Positions 1-8,031 of a DNA stretch of 64,000 nucleotides are shown piece by piece (the first letter of the stretch is position 1; the number at the start of each line of letters is the position of its first letter). Both the position numbers and the translations under genes were made by a program. The stretch is from contig CAVUHC010000008.1 of NCBI GenBank assembly GCA_963741135.1, positions 1,736,001-1,800,000 on the forward strand, in the 5' to 3' direction. Below the pieces are notes generated by a model that was not told the origin of the DNA, did not search any database, and worked only from the letters and a program-made list of their open reading frames with translations. The stretch comes from Gp6-AA40 sp963741135. Lineage in GTDB: Bacteria > Acidobacteriota > Vicinamibacteria > Vicinamibacterales > UBA2999.

Positions 1-718
1 GCAGCCGCTCTGCGCGATCAGCTCTCCGACCATGTGGCCGCGCTCACCCCAGTCTTGCGCCCGGAGATGGTGTTCGGGAAGTTCATTCACGGAGGACAGA
101 AGGACTGGGTGGTGAAATCGGACCAGGCGCTGAAGGATCTGCACACCCTGTATGAGAAGCTGGCGCCGGCGGCACCTTTCCACCTTCGAACCGAGCTGAC
201 ACCGCCGTTCGATCTCGGCGGTCTCTCTCTCGAGATTACGCCCGTCGAATACACGCACGTCGCACAGGTCGGTTCCAGTTCGAGGAAGATCACGGTGCGC
301 TGCCCGCTGGCGTGGACGCTCTCGTATACAGGCTTTGCACCGCCCCGTCCTCAAACGGCTTCTCGATTCGAAGGCGCGTTCACCCAACGAGCTTCAGCGG
401 CTGGTCCTCGCCTACCTGACGCTGCACCTCGTTACGAAGATGCAACCTGGAGTCGTGAACCTTTTCAACGGCTTACGCTTCCCACTCACGACGACGAAGG
501 AACAGGAATTCGGGGAGCTTCCGATCACGCGCATCGGCGTCGGTGTGGCGACTGAACGTCCTTCGGACGCAGTGATCATCGAGAGCGCCGAGGTCACCGG
601 CATGGACGCCTTCGAGGAGGTCGTGAAGCTCGAAGACATTCAGCGACTGCGGGACCCGTTGCGAGAACAGCTGCTGGAGATCGCCAGGCAGCACGCCCCG
701 GAGCTCCTCCCGTCCTAA
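1..718 (+). CDS. Partial protein of unknown function, frameshifted
   Basis: The gene enters from the left edge; frame 1 is open from base 1, so the true start lies outside. About 239 residues are visible. The first part reads in frame 1 up to about base 330 and then continues in frame 2 (HRPVLKRLLDSKARSP onward) to TAA at 716-718. The two halves join without overlap or gap, so one missing or extra base near 325-340 is the simplest explanation. The visible protein is soluble-looking, with no membrane segment or signal in the part seen, and mixes beta-rich (LGGLSLEITPVEYTHVAQV) and helical stretches. I do not recognise the family. It runs in the same direction as the small repeat ORFs that follow after about 150 bases. 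Confidence 0.55.
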
Positions 719-869
719 TCGTCGTCCGCGCCTGCTGTTCGAGTGTCCGTGTCCTCCAGTCGCGAAAGACTTGAACCCTGACGAATGGCCCTCCCACTCC
801 CGCCCAAGTCGGTGATCCGTTCAGGATCAGCGGCGATTCCTGGAAGAGATGGCGCTGTCCCGCGAATCA

Positions 870-1371
870 GGTTCGATGAGGGCGAAGATCGATCGAGGCG
901 ACGTGGACTACATTCCTGCACTCGATCGACTCATCGCGGCCTTGAATTCTCGGGAATTCCCGGATCAGGGATTTGCGAGAGAAGCGCGATTGGTGATCGA
1001 AGAGGCGGAGGCTCGCCATAGGGCGCTGATGCAGAGCACGAATCGGCTTCTGCAACAATCGCCTCCCGTCCGAGCGCGCGTCGAGTCAGCGTTCCCGAAT
1101 TTCTTACGCGCTCGCTGAAATGGGTTCGATGAGGGTGAAGATCGATCGAGGCGACGTGGACTACATTCCTGCACTCGATCGACTCATCGCGGCCTTAAAT
1201 TCTCGGGAATTTCCGGATCAGGGATTTGCGCGAGAAGCGCGATTGGTGATCGAAGCGGCGGAGGCTCGCCGCAGGGCGCTGATGCAGAGCACGAATCAGC
1301 TTTTGCAGCAATCGCCGTCCGAGCGCGCGCCGAATCAGCGTTCCCGAATTTCTTACGCTCTCGCTGAAATG
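870..1371. repeat. Tandem direct repeat, two copies of a 253-bp unit
   Basis: Copy A is 870-1122 and copy B 1123-1371; they abut exactly and both begin GGTTCGATGAGGG and end TCGCTGAAATG. They differ by scattered substitutions and one 4-base deletion in copy B (TCGCCTCCCGTCC versus TCGCCGTCC). Each unit contains a small ORF starting at an internal ATG (876 and 1129). A third, 5'-truncated copy lies at 3745-3912. The unit is not a multiple of three, so this is gene duplication rather than a protein-internal repeat. Confidence 0.9.
876..1118 (+). CDS. Small protein of the repeat unit, copy A
   Basis: An 80-residue ORF beginning MRAKIDRGDVDYIPALDRL and ending FPNFLRAR-stop. The ATG at 876 is preferred over an ATG at 849 because 876 is inside the repeated unit and is conserved in copy B. 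The protein is charged and mostly helical, with no signal or membrane segment. The same reading frame is kept in the partial third copy (3745-3909), and the substitutions between copies are mild (EEAEARH/EAAEARR), which favours a real coding sequence. No family recognised. Three copies in 3 kb of an effector-rich zone suggest duplicated small accessory (possibly immunity-type) genes, but this is a guess from context. Confidence 0.5.
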   Translation: MRAKIDRGDVDYIPALDRLIAALNSREFPDQGFAREARLVIEEAEARHRALMQSTNRLLQQSPPVRARVESAFPNFLRAR

Positions 1372-1446
1372 CGGGGCGAAGTCGGCATCTGGAGTCCTAG
1401 ACTCGCATCACGGCAACACGGCTTCCCGAAACGCCGTGCCGCTTGA
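1129..1446 (+). pseudogene. Small protein of the repeat unit, copy B, frameshifted 3' end
   Basis: Identical in design to copy A over the first 60 or so residues (MRVKIDRGDVDYIPALDRL..., then LMQSTNQLLQQSPS). A 4-base deletion relative to copies A and C near 1315 puts it out of frame, so the ORF runs past the repeat end to a stop at 1444-1446 and loses the conserved FPNFLR tail. The extended tail overlaps the 3' end of the minus-strand NlpC/P60-like gene, which argues that the extension is not functional. Confidence 0.45.
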
Positions 1447-2164
1447 CGACGAGGATCATGGCAGGGACGGCACCTCCCTTGGGGATGATTCGCTCGACGG
1501 TGTACATCGAGTCGAGGAGCTTTGGGTTGGCGCCGGAAGCGCCGGTCGCCTCGACGACGCGCATGTTCCCGCCCTCGACGCTCTGTGCGACGTACGATTC
1601 CACGACGGCTACGTGCCCCGGATTCGACTTGACCGAATTGCCGTCCATCCAGACCAGCAGGTCGCCCTGTCGGACCTGGCCCGGATCGTTGATGGCGTTC
1701 GCCGCACGTAAGTACGACGCTGCGCTGGTGTTGCGCACCAGTATTGCTCGAGTACGTCCTCTTGCCGCAGGCGACGAGATAGTTGGTGACAAAGCCCGAG
1801 CAGTCGATGCCCAGGTGTTCGTCGCAGTAGGTCTGAAGCGTTGCCTGGCTCACGGTCGGGATCTTCTTCGAGCGTACCGCCCACTCAAGCGCCAGCTCGT
1901 AGTCTTGCGGGGCGCCCTTGCCCATCGCCGCGGTGCGGATGCGCTCCTTGTTCGCCTGGAACCAGGCGATCGTCCTTCGAGCCGCGCGTCACCGCATCGT
2001 AGTCGCTCCGTTCGTCGGTGCCGTCCGCCCAGTCCATCATGAAGTACTTCCTGAGCTGCGACCACGTGCGTGCCGTGCGGCAGACCTTCGAGATCGGGAT
2101 CGTCGATCACCACGTTGACCCTGAGATTGCGGTACCGCCTCATGAACTCCACGGGTGTCGGCAT
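1397..2164 (-). CDS. NlpC/P60-like cysteine peptidase, multiply frameshifted
   Basis: Reading leftward from ATG at 2164 (MPTPVEFMRRYRNL), the protein continues across at least three frame changes: near 2065 (into QLRKYFMMDWADGTD), near 1970 (into IAWFQANKERIRTAAMGKG) and near 1745 (into YLRAANAINDPGQVRQGDLL). Catalytic signatures of NlpC/P60 or CHAP-type cell-wall hydrolases are visible: the cysteine in GIDCSGFVTNYL and a histidine in PGHVAVVES, about 90-100 residues apart, with the usual GDLLVW strand between. No signal peptide at this start, so export would need a dedicated system such as T6SS. The upstream lipoprotein gene (32 bases away, same strand) could be its periplasmic inhibitor. 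Intact length would be about 255 residues. Either a pseudogene or several consensus errors. Confidence 0.6.
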
Positions 2165-2195
2165 GGCGTCTCCTCGCTCGTGCGATCCTCCGGGC

Positions 2196-2808
2196 TCAAC
2201 GAATGACGGCTCCGTCGACCGTCAAGGGCGGCTGAGGTGGCGCGCACTGCCTCTGCTGCGCCGAGTCTGCCGCGCTGCGCACCTCGGCCTCCGACTGCGC
2301 GCCTTCGGGAATCCTGTCGGTGACGCACGCCTCGTTCGGCGTGATCTTCGCCACCGCAAGATAGGAGTCGGTCACCTTCTCCGGGTCGTCGTTGTCCTCT
2401 CGGGCCTGCACGCGAACGATCAGCGCGATCGGGACCTGTTTTCCGTCCTTCGTCGCGACCCGCCACTCCGCTTTGCCGTCCAGTGTGGACATGTGACGCG
2501 TGACGAACTCCTGGTAGTTGAGCGGGAATACGCGCTGCGCCGAATCCACTGACGTCGATCGACTTGCCGACCCGCGTCGACACGGCGCACGATCAGCGCG
2601 TAGCCCGCAACGCCGGGACATACGCAGGTAGCGTGGTTTCATTGGGGTCGGCCTTGTCGATCTCCTTTCGACACGATCCGGCACCAAGGTCCGTGTAGAT
2701 CGATTCGATCGGGGTTTCGAGCGCTGCGGCTGGATCGTTATCCGAGGCTGAGCAGGCGGACAGAAGGAGAGGGCTCAACGCGACAACGCCGACGATGGAC
2801 AGCCTCAC
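2196..2808 (-). CDS. Secreted lipoprotein of unknown function, candidate immunity protein
   Basis: Starts at GTG 2808 with GGGAGA a few bases upstream. The N-terminus VRLSIVGVVALSPLLLSAC is a lipoprotein signal with lipobox LLSAC, so the mature protein is a lipidated envelope protein of about 185 residues. The body contains CRKEIDKADPNETT, VPGVAGYALIVRR, PLNYQEFVTRHMSTLDGKAEWRV and EACVTDRIPEGAQ. I recall this pattern from uncharacterised proteobacterial periplasmic proteins that sit beside hydrolases. Two frame changes (near 2610 and near 2545) must be bridged. Position directly upstream of the NlpC/P60-like gene suggests an effector/immunity or enzyme/inhibitor pair; this is inference. Confidence 0.55.
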
Positions 2809-3368
2809 GTTCGTTCTCCCACCCCACAAGCGCGGCGATTTTCGTCGACGCAGCAGGAATGCAACGGGGACTCTCTGCTCCATGCTCCACGCGCTCGGCG
2901 CGTTTGAGCGCGCACGACAATCGAAACCATGAACCAGTTCGACGCCGGTCATGCAACATGAGCGAACTTGGTTCGGGCGTCGGCGATAACCATACACCGA
3001 AGCCACGCAGAGATAAACGCCTGGACCGTGCGACTCGAACAGGGTGATGTCAGTTCGAACAGCCGGGCAGTGGCTCCGAAGCGAGCACCGGTCGTGAGCA
3101 ACGGGGCGAGACGGGCTACAGCGTCCGTGAGCGAAACGGGGTCCGGCGAGGTGGCGTGGCTCACCGACGGCCGGTGGGCGGATGCAGCGGCGGCATTGCA
3201 GTGTCGCGGTTCGCGTGGTTAAGCTTGCGCACTCTGAAGGTTGGCGGCGCCTGGACGTGGGCACGCGATCCCACTGTCGCAGGGAGGCGGTAAGTTCGAA
3301 ACGCCGACCGGCCTGTGAGGCGTGGTGTCGGCGCGAGCCTTTGTGAACTCGACACTGAACAGATCCAC
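2809..3368. other. Intergenic stretch without a convincing gene
   Basis: About 560 bases between the lipoprotein gene (leftward) and the truncated methyltransferase (rightward). A minus-strand ORF at 2949-3164 has a protein-like C-terminal stretch (VQAFISAWLRCMVIADARTKFAHVA) but no start context or recognised family, so it may be a gene remnant. Otherwise I see nothing definable. Confidence 0.3.
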
Positions 3369-3744
3369 ATGGCGACACCAACGAAGTGGTACGATGAGGT
3401 TCCATACGAGAACCTCACTTTCGCTCAGACCCATCCAGATCGTCTGGCAACCACGGCCCGTCTCTTCGGACTCCAACCTCCGCCGATTGCGACCAGCCGT
3501 GTGCTCGAGCTCGGTTGCGCGAGCGGCGGTAATCTCATCCCGATGGCGTTCAATTTCCCGCCTTCGTCGGTATCGATTTGTCACGACGGCAGATCGAACA
3601 CGGTCAGCAAACGGTCGGCGCCGTGGGAATCCCCAACATCACCCTCACGCTCGCGTCCCTTCGGGACGTCAGCGCAGAGTGGGGAGAATTCGACTACATC
3701 ATCTGTCACGGTGTGCTCTCGTGAGTGGAGCCGGACGTTCAGGA
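3369..3744 (+). pseudogene. Truncated SAM-dependent methyltransferase
   Basis: The ATG at 3369 opens an N-terminus (YDEVPYENLTFAQTHPDRL, then VLELGCASGGNLIPMAF) nearly colinear with the methyltransferase at 12629-14185. VLELGCASGG is the SAM-binding motif I. A frame change near 3570 matches the position where the 12.6-kb copy also changes frame. Homology runs to the CDYIICHGVLS region and the bases CGTTCAGGAC, then stops abruptly at 3744, where sequence of the 253-bp repeat begins. About two thirds of the protein, including the regulatory domain, is absent. This is a true truncation, not only a frameshift. Confidence 0.8.
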
Positions 3745-3912
3745 CGGGAATTCCCGGATCAGGGATTTGCGAGAGAAGCGCGATTGGTGATCGAAGCGGC
3801 GGAGGCTCGCCGCAGGGCGTTGATGCAGAGCGCGAATCGGCTTCTGCGGCAATCGCCTCCCGTCCGAGCGCGCGCCGAGTCAGCGTTCCCGAATTTCTTA
3901 CGCCCCTGAAAC
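3745..3912 (+). repeat. Third, 5'-truncated copy of the 253-bp repeat
   Basis: Bases 3745-3912 match copy A from 951 to the repeat end, beginning precisely at the 12-base palindrome CGGGAATTCCCG. It retains the coding frame for the C-terminal two thirds of the small protein (FPDQGFAREARLVIE to FPNFLRP-stop). It is joined directly to the truncated methyltransferase, so the two form a chimeric ORF. Confidence 0.85.
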
Positions 3913-4188
3913 ATCACGCGAGCACCTCGACCGTTGCCCTCCGCATGTGTCGTGCAGGCGCGCCGACACCGTCCACGAGGGTGGCTGGACGAAACGTGCG
4001 AAGCCGCCGCCGGTCCTGCATCCCGGTGTGAGCGGCACTGCTTCGACAACAGTAAGGTTCATGATTCCCGGTCGTTGATGGTAGCAGGGCCCGCTTTACG
4101 CGGTTCGATACCGGCACGAACGGCAGCAGCGGCACACGATCGGAACCGGCGCGAAGGTAGCGCCATTGGACTTCGGAGACTGAACGCC

Positions 4189-5346
4189 ATGGCAGACGAC
4201 ACCCAGGAAATCATCGGCAAGTGGACGGTCAGGCTCAAAGACTGGGTATGGGAGTATGAATTTTCTCCTGACGGGAAGGTGACGTGGCGTGACACGCGCA
4301 GCAACGAAAAGGGCGTGGGTCGCTGGTCGCTTGCGCCAAAGCTGATCAATCTGTCCTGGAGCGGCTCTTCTACCAAGGAAAGCTGGTACCGTCCCCTGAC
4401 GCCTTCGAAACAAGAAGGTTGGATGAGTTCAACGTACTACAACGGCAAGTACAAGATGGAGAAGGTCATCGGCGCGCCTTCTCGCGCCTGCGACGTGGAC
4501 CCCTCTGTCGCCAATCTTCCGTTCGATCGATACGTCGATCAATATTCCGAACTCAAATACGACATCAATTACAAGATTCCGCCGGACAAGTCTTTTGCGT
4601 TCTCGCCGATATTGCAGCTGAAGTACAGCGATGGCGCCTCGCTCGAACTCGACATCGAAAAGGATTTCTCGACCGCCGCTATGTCCGCGGACGCGACCCG
4701 GGACGCCATTGCGCACGCGACTCTCGGACGGAGCGGAAGAATATTCCCGACCGCGCTGACTTTCCGCACGGTGCCCAGGCTGTGGCGCGCGCGCGCCGAT
4801 GCCTCTCGCCAACAGGACGAGGAAGCGGCTGTATTCATGGGTATGGCGGTTACCGCTACTGCAATTGTCCTCGCAGTCCCGGCCATGCCCGCGGGAGCGA
4901 TGGAAGAAGCGGCAATCATGTCCAAGGGGGTTACGCGACGAACGGTGCCCGGAACCAGGGTGCCTCCTGCCCCGATCCAAGGCAACGCGGTGCGACTCGG
5001 ACCAGGCAACGCGCCGGGGAGCCTCTGGGCGAGCATCCAATCGACCGCCGCCGGGGTGATCTACCGTGTTGACATGATCTTTTTGCAGGGCAAGGGGGCG
5101 GGCGTCGCAACCGCTCGGGCCACACACCGGGAAATGATCAGGCGCGCCGCGCAGACCGCACAATCGGCCGGCCAGAAGCAATTCAAGATGGTCGGAAAAC
5201 AGGCCAACCCTAATTTCGTCAGACACGCTGACCAGCTGGCTAAAGAGATTGGCGTTCCGGGGTCCGGGAAGACCGGTATGGCCGGGGCTGGGTTCCCTGA
5301 CTATACAGTCACCCTGGATGTCGCCAAAGCATTGTCCAAGCCTTAG
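4189..5346 (+). CDS. Candidate effector: beta-rich N-terminus, hydrophobic segment, unknown C-terminal domain
   Basis: A 385-residue protein from ATG 4189, chosen because GGAG sits about 10 bases upstream (4175-4178) and the coding quality starts there. The N-terminus (IIGKWTVRLKDWVWEYEFS, DGKVTWRD, GVGRWSL) resembles small lipocalin-like or avidin-like beta sheets that describe 'weight/response' folds in toxin-cluster proteins. A middle hydrophobic stretch (VFMGMAVTATAIVLAVPAMPAG, about residues 221-241) could insert in a membrane. The C-terminal 100 residues (GAGVATARATHREMIRRAAQ ... NPNFVRHADQLAKEIG) are compact, Ala/Arg rich and look like an independent enzyme or toxin domain. No catalytic motif I can name. 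No signal peptide. It is one of the few intact long genes in this zone. Function unknown; T6SS cargo is suggested by company, not by a marker motif. Confidence 0.6.
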   Translation: MADDTQEIIGKWTVRLKDWVWEYEFSPDGKVTWRDTRSNEKGVGRWSLAPKLINLSWSGSSTKESWYRPLTPSKQEGWMSSTYYNGKYKMEKVIGAPSRACDVDPSVANLPFDRYVDQYSELKYDINYKIPPDKSFAFSPILQLKYSDGASLELDIEKDFSTAAMSADATRDAIAHATLGRSGRIFPTALTFRTVPRLWRARADASRQQDEEAAVFMGMAVTATAIVLAVPAMPAGAMEEAAIMSKGVTRRTVPGTRVPPAPIQGNAVRLGPGNAPGSLWASIQSTAAGVIYRVDMIFLQGKGAGVATARATHREMIRRAAQTAQSAGQKQFKMVGKQANPNFVRHADQLAKEIGVPGSGKTGMAGAGFPDYTVTLDVAKALSKP

Positions 5347-5416
5347 TATCCTGCCCGCAACTCTTCAGAGCCTTCGACACCACCTCGATCAGATGGACCT
5401 CGTGCCAGCGATCGTT

Positions 5417-6151
5417 CAGATCACCACCCGATAAAAAGGCATATTGAACTGATGCCGAGCCGCATTCACGGTCTCGGTGAGGCGCGCGATGTCGGCCTCC
5501 GCTTGAGATTTGATTTTCAACGTCGTGCGGTACGTGACTGCGTCGGTCCCATACAGGTAGAGGTCGAGGTCCCGTCCTTTGATCGCCGCGTACACCGACG
5601 TCCAGAACGCGGGCGTCCAGGGACCTAAAGCATGACGAACGTAAAATGAGAAGTCCTGCTTTGGTGCCGCCGGTGCCGGAATAACGAGCGGTGCGAGGTC
5701 TCCCGGCCCACATATGCACTCGGCTGTCCGCCAGCCATGTGGCTATCTCCCGACTGCTCAAAGCGCCACCATGCCCCATGCCTTCGGCGACCAGTGCGCC
5801 AATCGATACGTGAACTTGCGCGATCATGTTGATCGCGTCGATTTTTCGCAGATACTCCTCTAACTCTTCCTTGTCGTGGATCTGTTCTTCAATGAGCCGT
5901 GTCGTCGTCTTGGTTATGTCGTCAATCAAGGCCTGAGAAGTCGCGACAATCTTTGTAAGCAGGTCTGGATGCCACGGGATCAGGAGTCGCTGCCCGGGCC
6001 GAATCTTGTCGGCGGAGGCACGCGTCGGGAACATAGAGCTATTGGGAGGATAGGCAACGATCGGACCGGGATTCTTGTATCCTCTCGACTTTGCAATGGC
6101 TGTAAGCGTATCGCCAGCTTTCACCTTGTAAACGTCTTCAAACGCGCGCAT
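5417..6151 (-). CDS. LysM-domain protein, one frameshift
   Basis: Starts at ATG 6151. Residues 7-60 form one LysM peptidoglycan-binding domain (VYKVKAGDTLTAIAKSRGYK, then KIRPGQRLLIPW). A helical stretch follows (TKIVATSQALIDDITKTTTR). Near 5715 the frame changes and the protein continues as PLVIPAPAAPKQDFSFYVRH, GPWTPAFWTSVYAAIKGRD, DLYLYGTDAVTYRTTLKIK, ending FYRVVI-stop at 5417. About 244 residues in all. There is no signal peptide; LysM domains without export signals are common on cytoplasmic adaptor proteins of contractile injection systems, which fits the neighbourhood. Convergent with the candidate effector that ends at 5346, 70 bases away. Confidence 0.6.
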
Positions 6152-6548
6152 GAAGGTCTCTTTCGCTGCAAACCGAGAAGGCTCCGGTACCGGTCATACA
6201 ACCATCCACCGAATGCCGTCGTAGAAGAATGGCCAATCCTATCGCGAAACAGGATTCTGTCGAGGATCCGGAGACCTGACTCGAATTGTTTCCAAATGGA
6301 GTCAAGGCGTCTCGAAATGGCGGAAAGGGTCACGGTCGGGGCGCAGGTCGGTTGAAGCAGCAGCGGCATTGCGATTCGATGGCCTGAACACACACGCACC
6401 GGTTGGGAACTGGCGAGATCGTGTCCTACGACGTGACACTTGGCAGTCTGCACCATGAATGGGTGCGCGGTTCGAAAAGGCCAGTTGACGCGTTGATCCT
6501 TTCAGTGCTGGCCGCAGTTTGACGCCGATCCTTCAGAGGAGCCCTCAT
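6152..6548. other. Intergenic region between divergent LysM and peptidoglycan-binding genes
   Basis: The two flanking genes diverge, so their promoters should lie here. A minus-strand ORF from ATG 6369 to 6121 (MPLLLQPTCAPTVTLSAIS...) overlaps the LysM start in another frame; it is only 82 residues and I cannot support it. No other feature seen. Confidence 0.3.
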
Positions 6549-7429
6549 ATGATTCGCGACCTGTTCCAGGGTTCAACCGGCGAAGACGTCAGGAATATGC
6601 AGGGGATGTTGAACTTGCATTTGGCCCTGGAGGTCTCGCCGTCCTTGAAAGCTGACGGCGTGTTCGGACCAGCGACTGACGCACGGGTCCGGAACTTCCA
6701 GGCACGCAATCGTCTTCAAATCGACGGCGTTGTCGGCCGCCAAACCCGCCGAGCCATCCTCGACTTTCGTCGAGCAACTGGCCAGGCGGTCGGCTCTCCA
6801 TCGACAGCGAGGGTGGGCCAATCGGCGGGCAAGGCGGGGTTCCTCGGGACAGGCTCAGGCGCCCCACTCGCATTGGTGCAGTCGATGCGGCTGATGACTT
6901 CGCGGAGCCTCCAGTCGGTCGGGCCAGTCCTCCAGCAACAGACACCATCAGGAATTCCGCCGAAAGTACTCAGTCTGAACGTGCAGCAGGGGACGCAGGC
7001 CAATGCCAACCCCTGGTCGTTTTCGCCGCTGGTGCTCGCGGCGCAGGCGAATTTCTTCATTCGCAACGACGGCAAGAAGGCGTTTGTGATTTCTCCAGGA
7101 CTGCAATTCAGCGCCAATCAGGTCGGGTCGGCCGCCGGCCCCTGGTCGGGCCAGGCGTTTGCCCAATTCGGCGCCGCTGAAATCACTGATGGGGAGAGCT
7201 TGACTGGTTCAACCCCTTCGTGCAGGTCGCACTCCAGAAGAACGCGGCGCAGCCGTTTGGCTTTGGTCTCTCGGTCGGCAATCAAGTGAACTGGAACCTG
7301 CTTCAGAATCGCCTTGCGCTATTCATGAATGGCCAGCTTGCGACGTCTGTCGACTTGTCGAATGGAAGGTGCGCTGCGCCTGCCGTCCAGATTCTCGGTG
7401 GCGTGTCGTTCGAGTTCGTTCTCTTCTGA
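6549..7429 (+). CDS. Peptidoglycan-binding domain protein with beta-rich C-terminus, one frameshift
   Basis: ATG 6549 follows GAGGAG at the right distance. Residues 5-70 are a PG_binding_1-type domain (GSTGEDVRNMQGML, ADGVFGPATDARVRNFQ, IDGVVGRQTRRAIL). A low-complexity linker leads to a C-terminal half of alternating strands (WSFSPLVLAAQANFFI, AFVISPGLQFSANQ, WNLLQNRLALFMNGQLATS) ending in VSFEFVLF, an aromatic-terminated strand like those of outer-membrane barrels. The frame changes near 7195 and resumes with DWFNPFVQVALQKN. There is no obvious signal peptide. It pairs by theme with the LysM gene on the other side of the shared intergenic region. Role unknown; wall anchoring is the only supported activity. 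Confidence 0.6.
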
Positions 7430-7879
7430 TTGGGCTCCAGCCCTTGCGATGATCCGTCATTGCGAGATCCAAGTGATCTGAAGACAGCGTGAGCCCGGCG
7501 TCGGAGCGCAATATTCGTCAAGGACATTTCATACGGACAAACGAGAACATCGCGTTCGTCCGAGACTTCGAACCTGAAGATCACTCGCGCTCGCGCAGTT
7601 GGTACTGAGCAGAAGACAACGGTAGCGAATATCGCGCCCAAATGGTCTTCCAATCGCCATGTTCGGACTACCCGCCCGCTGCCGAGCGTGTCGTCCGGAC
7701 GCCTCGAATTCATCCCTTCAGTGTGGTCGCCGCGCACAGAAGATCGCGCGCACCCAGTCTCTGGACCTTTCAGGCCGCAGGATTCATGCACCAACGCCGG
7801 AGCCGGCCGGCGAGGAGCTTGGCAAGCATCTCCACGACGTAGCGCGGCGCGGCATAGACCAGGATACGTATTGTGGGGT
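7430..7879. other. Intergenic region upstream (3' side) of tRNA-Sec
   Basis: About 450 bases between the peptidoglycan-binding gene and the 3' end of the selenocysteine tRNA. A minus-strand ORF covering 7303-7794 overlaps the preceding gene and has no recognisable motif. I see no RNA or terminator that I can defend here. Confidence 0.3.
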
Positions 7880-7975
7880 TGGCGGAGAAGGGAGGGAGTC
7901 GAACCCTCCGGGGACCTTTACGGCCCCCAGACTGGTTTTGAAGACCAGCGGCACCACCGGGCGCCTTCCTTCTCC
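7880..7975 (-). tRNA. selC: tRNA-Sec (anticodon UCA)
   Basis: Read on the minus strand the sequence folds as a bacterial selenocysteine tRNA: 8-bp acceptor stem (GGAGAAGG with CCTTCTCC), six-pair D stem, anticodon arm CTGGT-CTTCAAAA-CCAG with UCA anticodon, a long variable arm (GGGGGCC / GGTCCCC), a 5-bp T stem (GAGGG-TTCGACT-CCCTC) and an encoded CCA at 7880-7882. The 8+5 acceptor/T arrangement and long variable arm are diagnostic for selenocysteine tRNA. It is charged with serine and converted to Sec by the SelA encoded divergently 56 bases away. Confidence 0.96.
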
Positions 7976-8031
7976 CTCTCGAGGAAGACACGAGACTCAT
8001 GGTAGACCAGCGTTGAAATAGACTGTTCTGC

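Noticed and set aside
950..3760. The 253-bp repeats as terminal repeats of a mobile element
   Set aside because: No transposase or integrase lies between the copies, the repeats are direct and coding, and no target-site duplication was seen.
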